Below are positions 63,561-64,000 of a DNA stretch of 64,000 nucleotides, in pieces. A model generated the notes under the pieces. It made no database searches and had not been told where the DNA came from. It was given only the letters and a program-made list of their open reading frames with translations. This DNA comes from Sphingomonas rhizophila (lineage in GTDB: Bacteria > Pseudomonadota > Alphaproteobacteria > Sphingomonadales > Sphingomonadaceae). The translations under genes and the position numbers were made by a program. The DNA lies in NCBI RefSeq assembly GCF_014396585.1, contig NZ_CP060717.1, positions 620,001 through 684,000 on the forward strand, in the 5' to 3' direction. Position 1 is the stretch's first letter. Each line of letters opens with the position of its first letter.

Positions 63561-64000
63561 TCAGCTTCCTTTCGGCTTGCGCGCACTATTGTGCATTGAC
63601 AGGATCTTCCATTGCCCACCGATCTTCTTGAGGACGCTGGTCGCCACACCGCGGCGCTCGGCGATTTCGCCCGACTTGGTCTCGATGCGATAGTTGTAGG
63701 TCTCGGTGGCGAGCGCGACCGGACCCTCGAAGCGCACCGCGACTTTGTAGTCGGAGAAGGCGAACGCCTTGAATGCCTTCAACTCCGGGCCAAGGTGGTG
63801 GTCCAGATATTGAGCGTAGGTTCCCTCAACCCCGCCTGTCTCGAAGATGGCCGAGTCGGCCGCGAACAGCGCGGCGGTCCCCGTCGCGTCGAGCCGTTCA
63901 ATGGCCGACTTATAGCGCGACAGCACATCCTTGACCGCTGCCTCGTCGGCTGTGGCGGCGGCCGGAGTAGTCTTGGAGTGGCCCGGCGGATGCTGGACGG
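63561..64000 (-). CDS. NTF2/SnoaL-like (DUF4440) protein, cut by the window end
   Basis: The first part lies beyond base 64000. The visible frame runs from VQHPPGHSKTTPAAATADEA through LSRYKSAIERLDATGTAALF, ETGGVEGTYAQYLDHHLGPE, YNYRIETKSGEIAERRGVAT to ILSMHNSARKPKGS. This is the SgcJ/DUF4440 fold, with HH and FAFSDYKVAVRFEG; the low-complexity upstream residues suggest an exported protein. It begins the DUF2231-DUF305-DUF411 set as seen here. Confidence 0.75.
   Translation of the reverse strand, partial: VQHPPGHSKTTPAAATADEAAVKDVLSRYKSAIERLDATGTAALFAADSAIFETGGVEGTYAQYLDHHLGPELKAFKAFAFSDYKVAVRFEGPVALATETYNYRIETKSGEIAERRGVATSVLKKIGGQWKILSMHNSARKPKGS

Overview
The window reads as a high-GC alphaproteobacterial chromosome, most likely a member of the Sphingomonadaceae (Sphingomonas, Sphingomicrobium or a relative). 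This rests on gene content and layout: a tonB-exbB-exbD-exbD cluster, a tamA-tamB pair, an intracellular PHB depolymerase, a DipZ/MsrB pair, a glnB/glnA region, small alphaproteobacterial helix-turn-helix proteins, and dense packing with many ATGA and TGATG overlaps. No rRNA, complete tRNA, CRISPR array or insertion sequence was seen. No stretch longer than 300 bases lacks a gene; the longest gaps (about 20572-20862 and 47375-47667) are described below or carry no convincing gene.

Layout. 1-4.7 kb: the end of an ECF sigma factor with its membrane anti-sigma factor, a CCA-adding enzyme, a Nudix CoA pyrophosphatase, DUF1285, and a pteridine-reductase-like SDR overlapping folB. 4.9-7.5 kb: TonB energy-transduction operon ended by a clear terminator, followed by a possible remnant of an exbD 3' end. 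7.7-16.7 kb: LRR protein, outer-membrane barrel, LuxR-type regulator, helical hypothetical, DipZ-type thiol transporter with exported MsrB, MsbA-like ABC exporter, PHB depolymerase. 16.7-30 kb: DUF885 lipoprotein, DHA2 efflux pump, a MaoC-thiolase-metalloprotease operon, M23 peptidase, MscS channel, topoisomerase IB, DJ-1/PfpI protein, and a divergent pair formed by an S24 repressor and a 57-residue HTH protein. 30-38.7 kb: tamA-tamB, an MHS-type transporter, a tandem PilZ protein. 38.7-47.4 kb: glnA and glnB separated by four genes, a sugar/choline nucleotidyltransferase, map, a GT4 glycosyltransferase, a MoCF/CinA-like protein and a DUF1996 protein.

47.45-64 kb is a metal-resistance block, probably an integrated island. 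Its left border carries a 20-base copy of the 3' end of a tRNA-Gly gene (47451-47470), the classic scar of a tyrosine-recombinase element. Behind it lie: a divergent arsenic cluster (FMN reductase; arsR-arsI-arsC-acr3); a seven-gene, minus-strand Czc/Cus operon (CDF, ICMT-like methyltransferase, His/Cys-rich small protein, czcC, czcB, czcA, second CDF) driven from a MerR-type promoter divergent from a CadR-like regulator; and a second minus-strand set (NTF2-like, DUF2231, DUF305 membrane protein, DUF411, DUF305 lipoprotein, two PepSY proteins) that looks like periplasmic copper/heavy-metal handling. The block continues past the window end, so the right border and the integrase are not visible.

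Data-quality warning. At least 14 frame breaks interrupt otherwise well-conserved genes, and 13 are cured by adding one base to a short homopolymer (A5, or G/C runs of 3-5). In each repaired gene the length becomes a multiple of three and the protein reaches family size. These are far more likely consensus errors than pseudogenes, and the genes are annotated as intact-in-principle with the break position stated.
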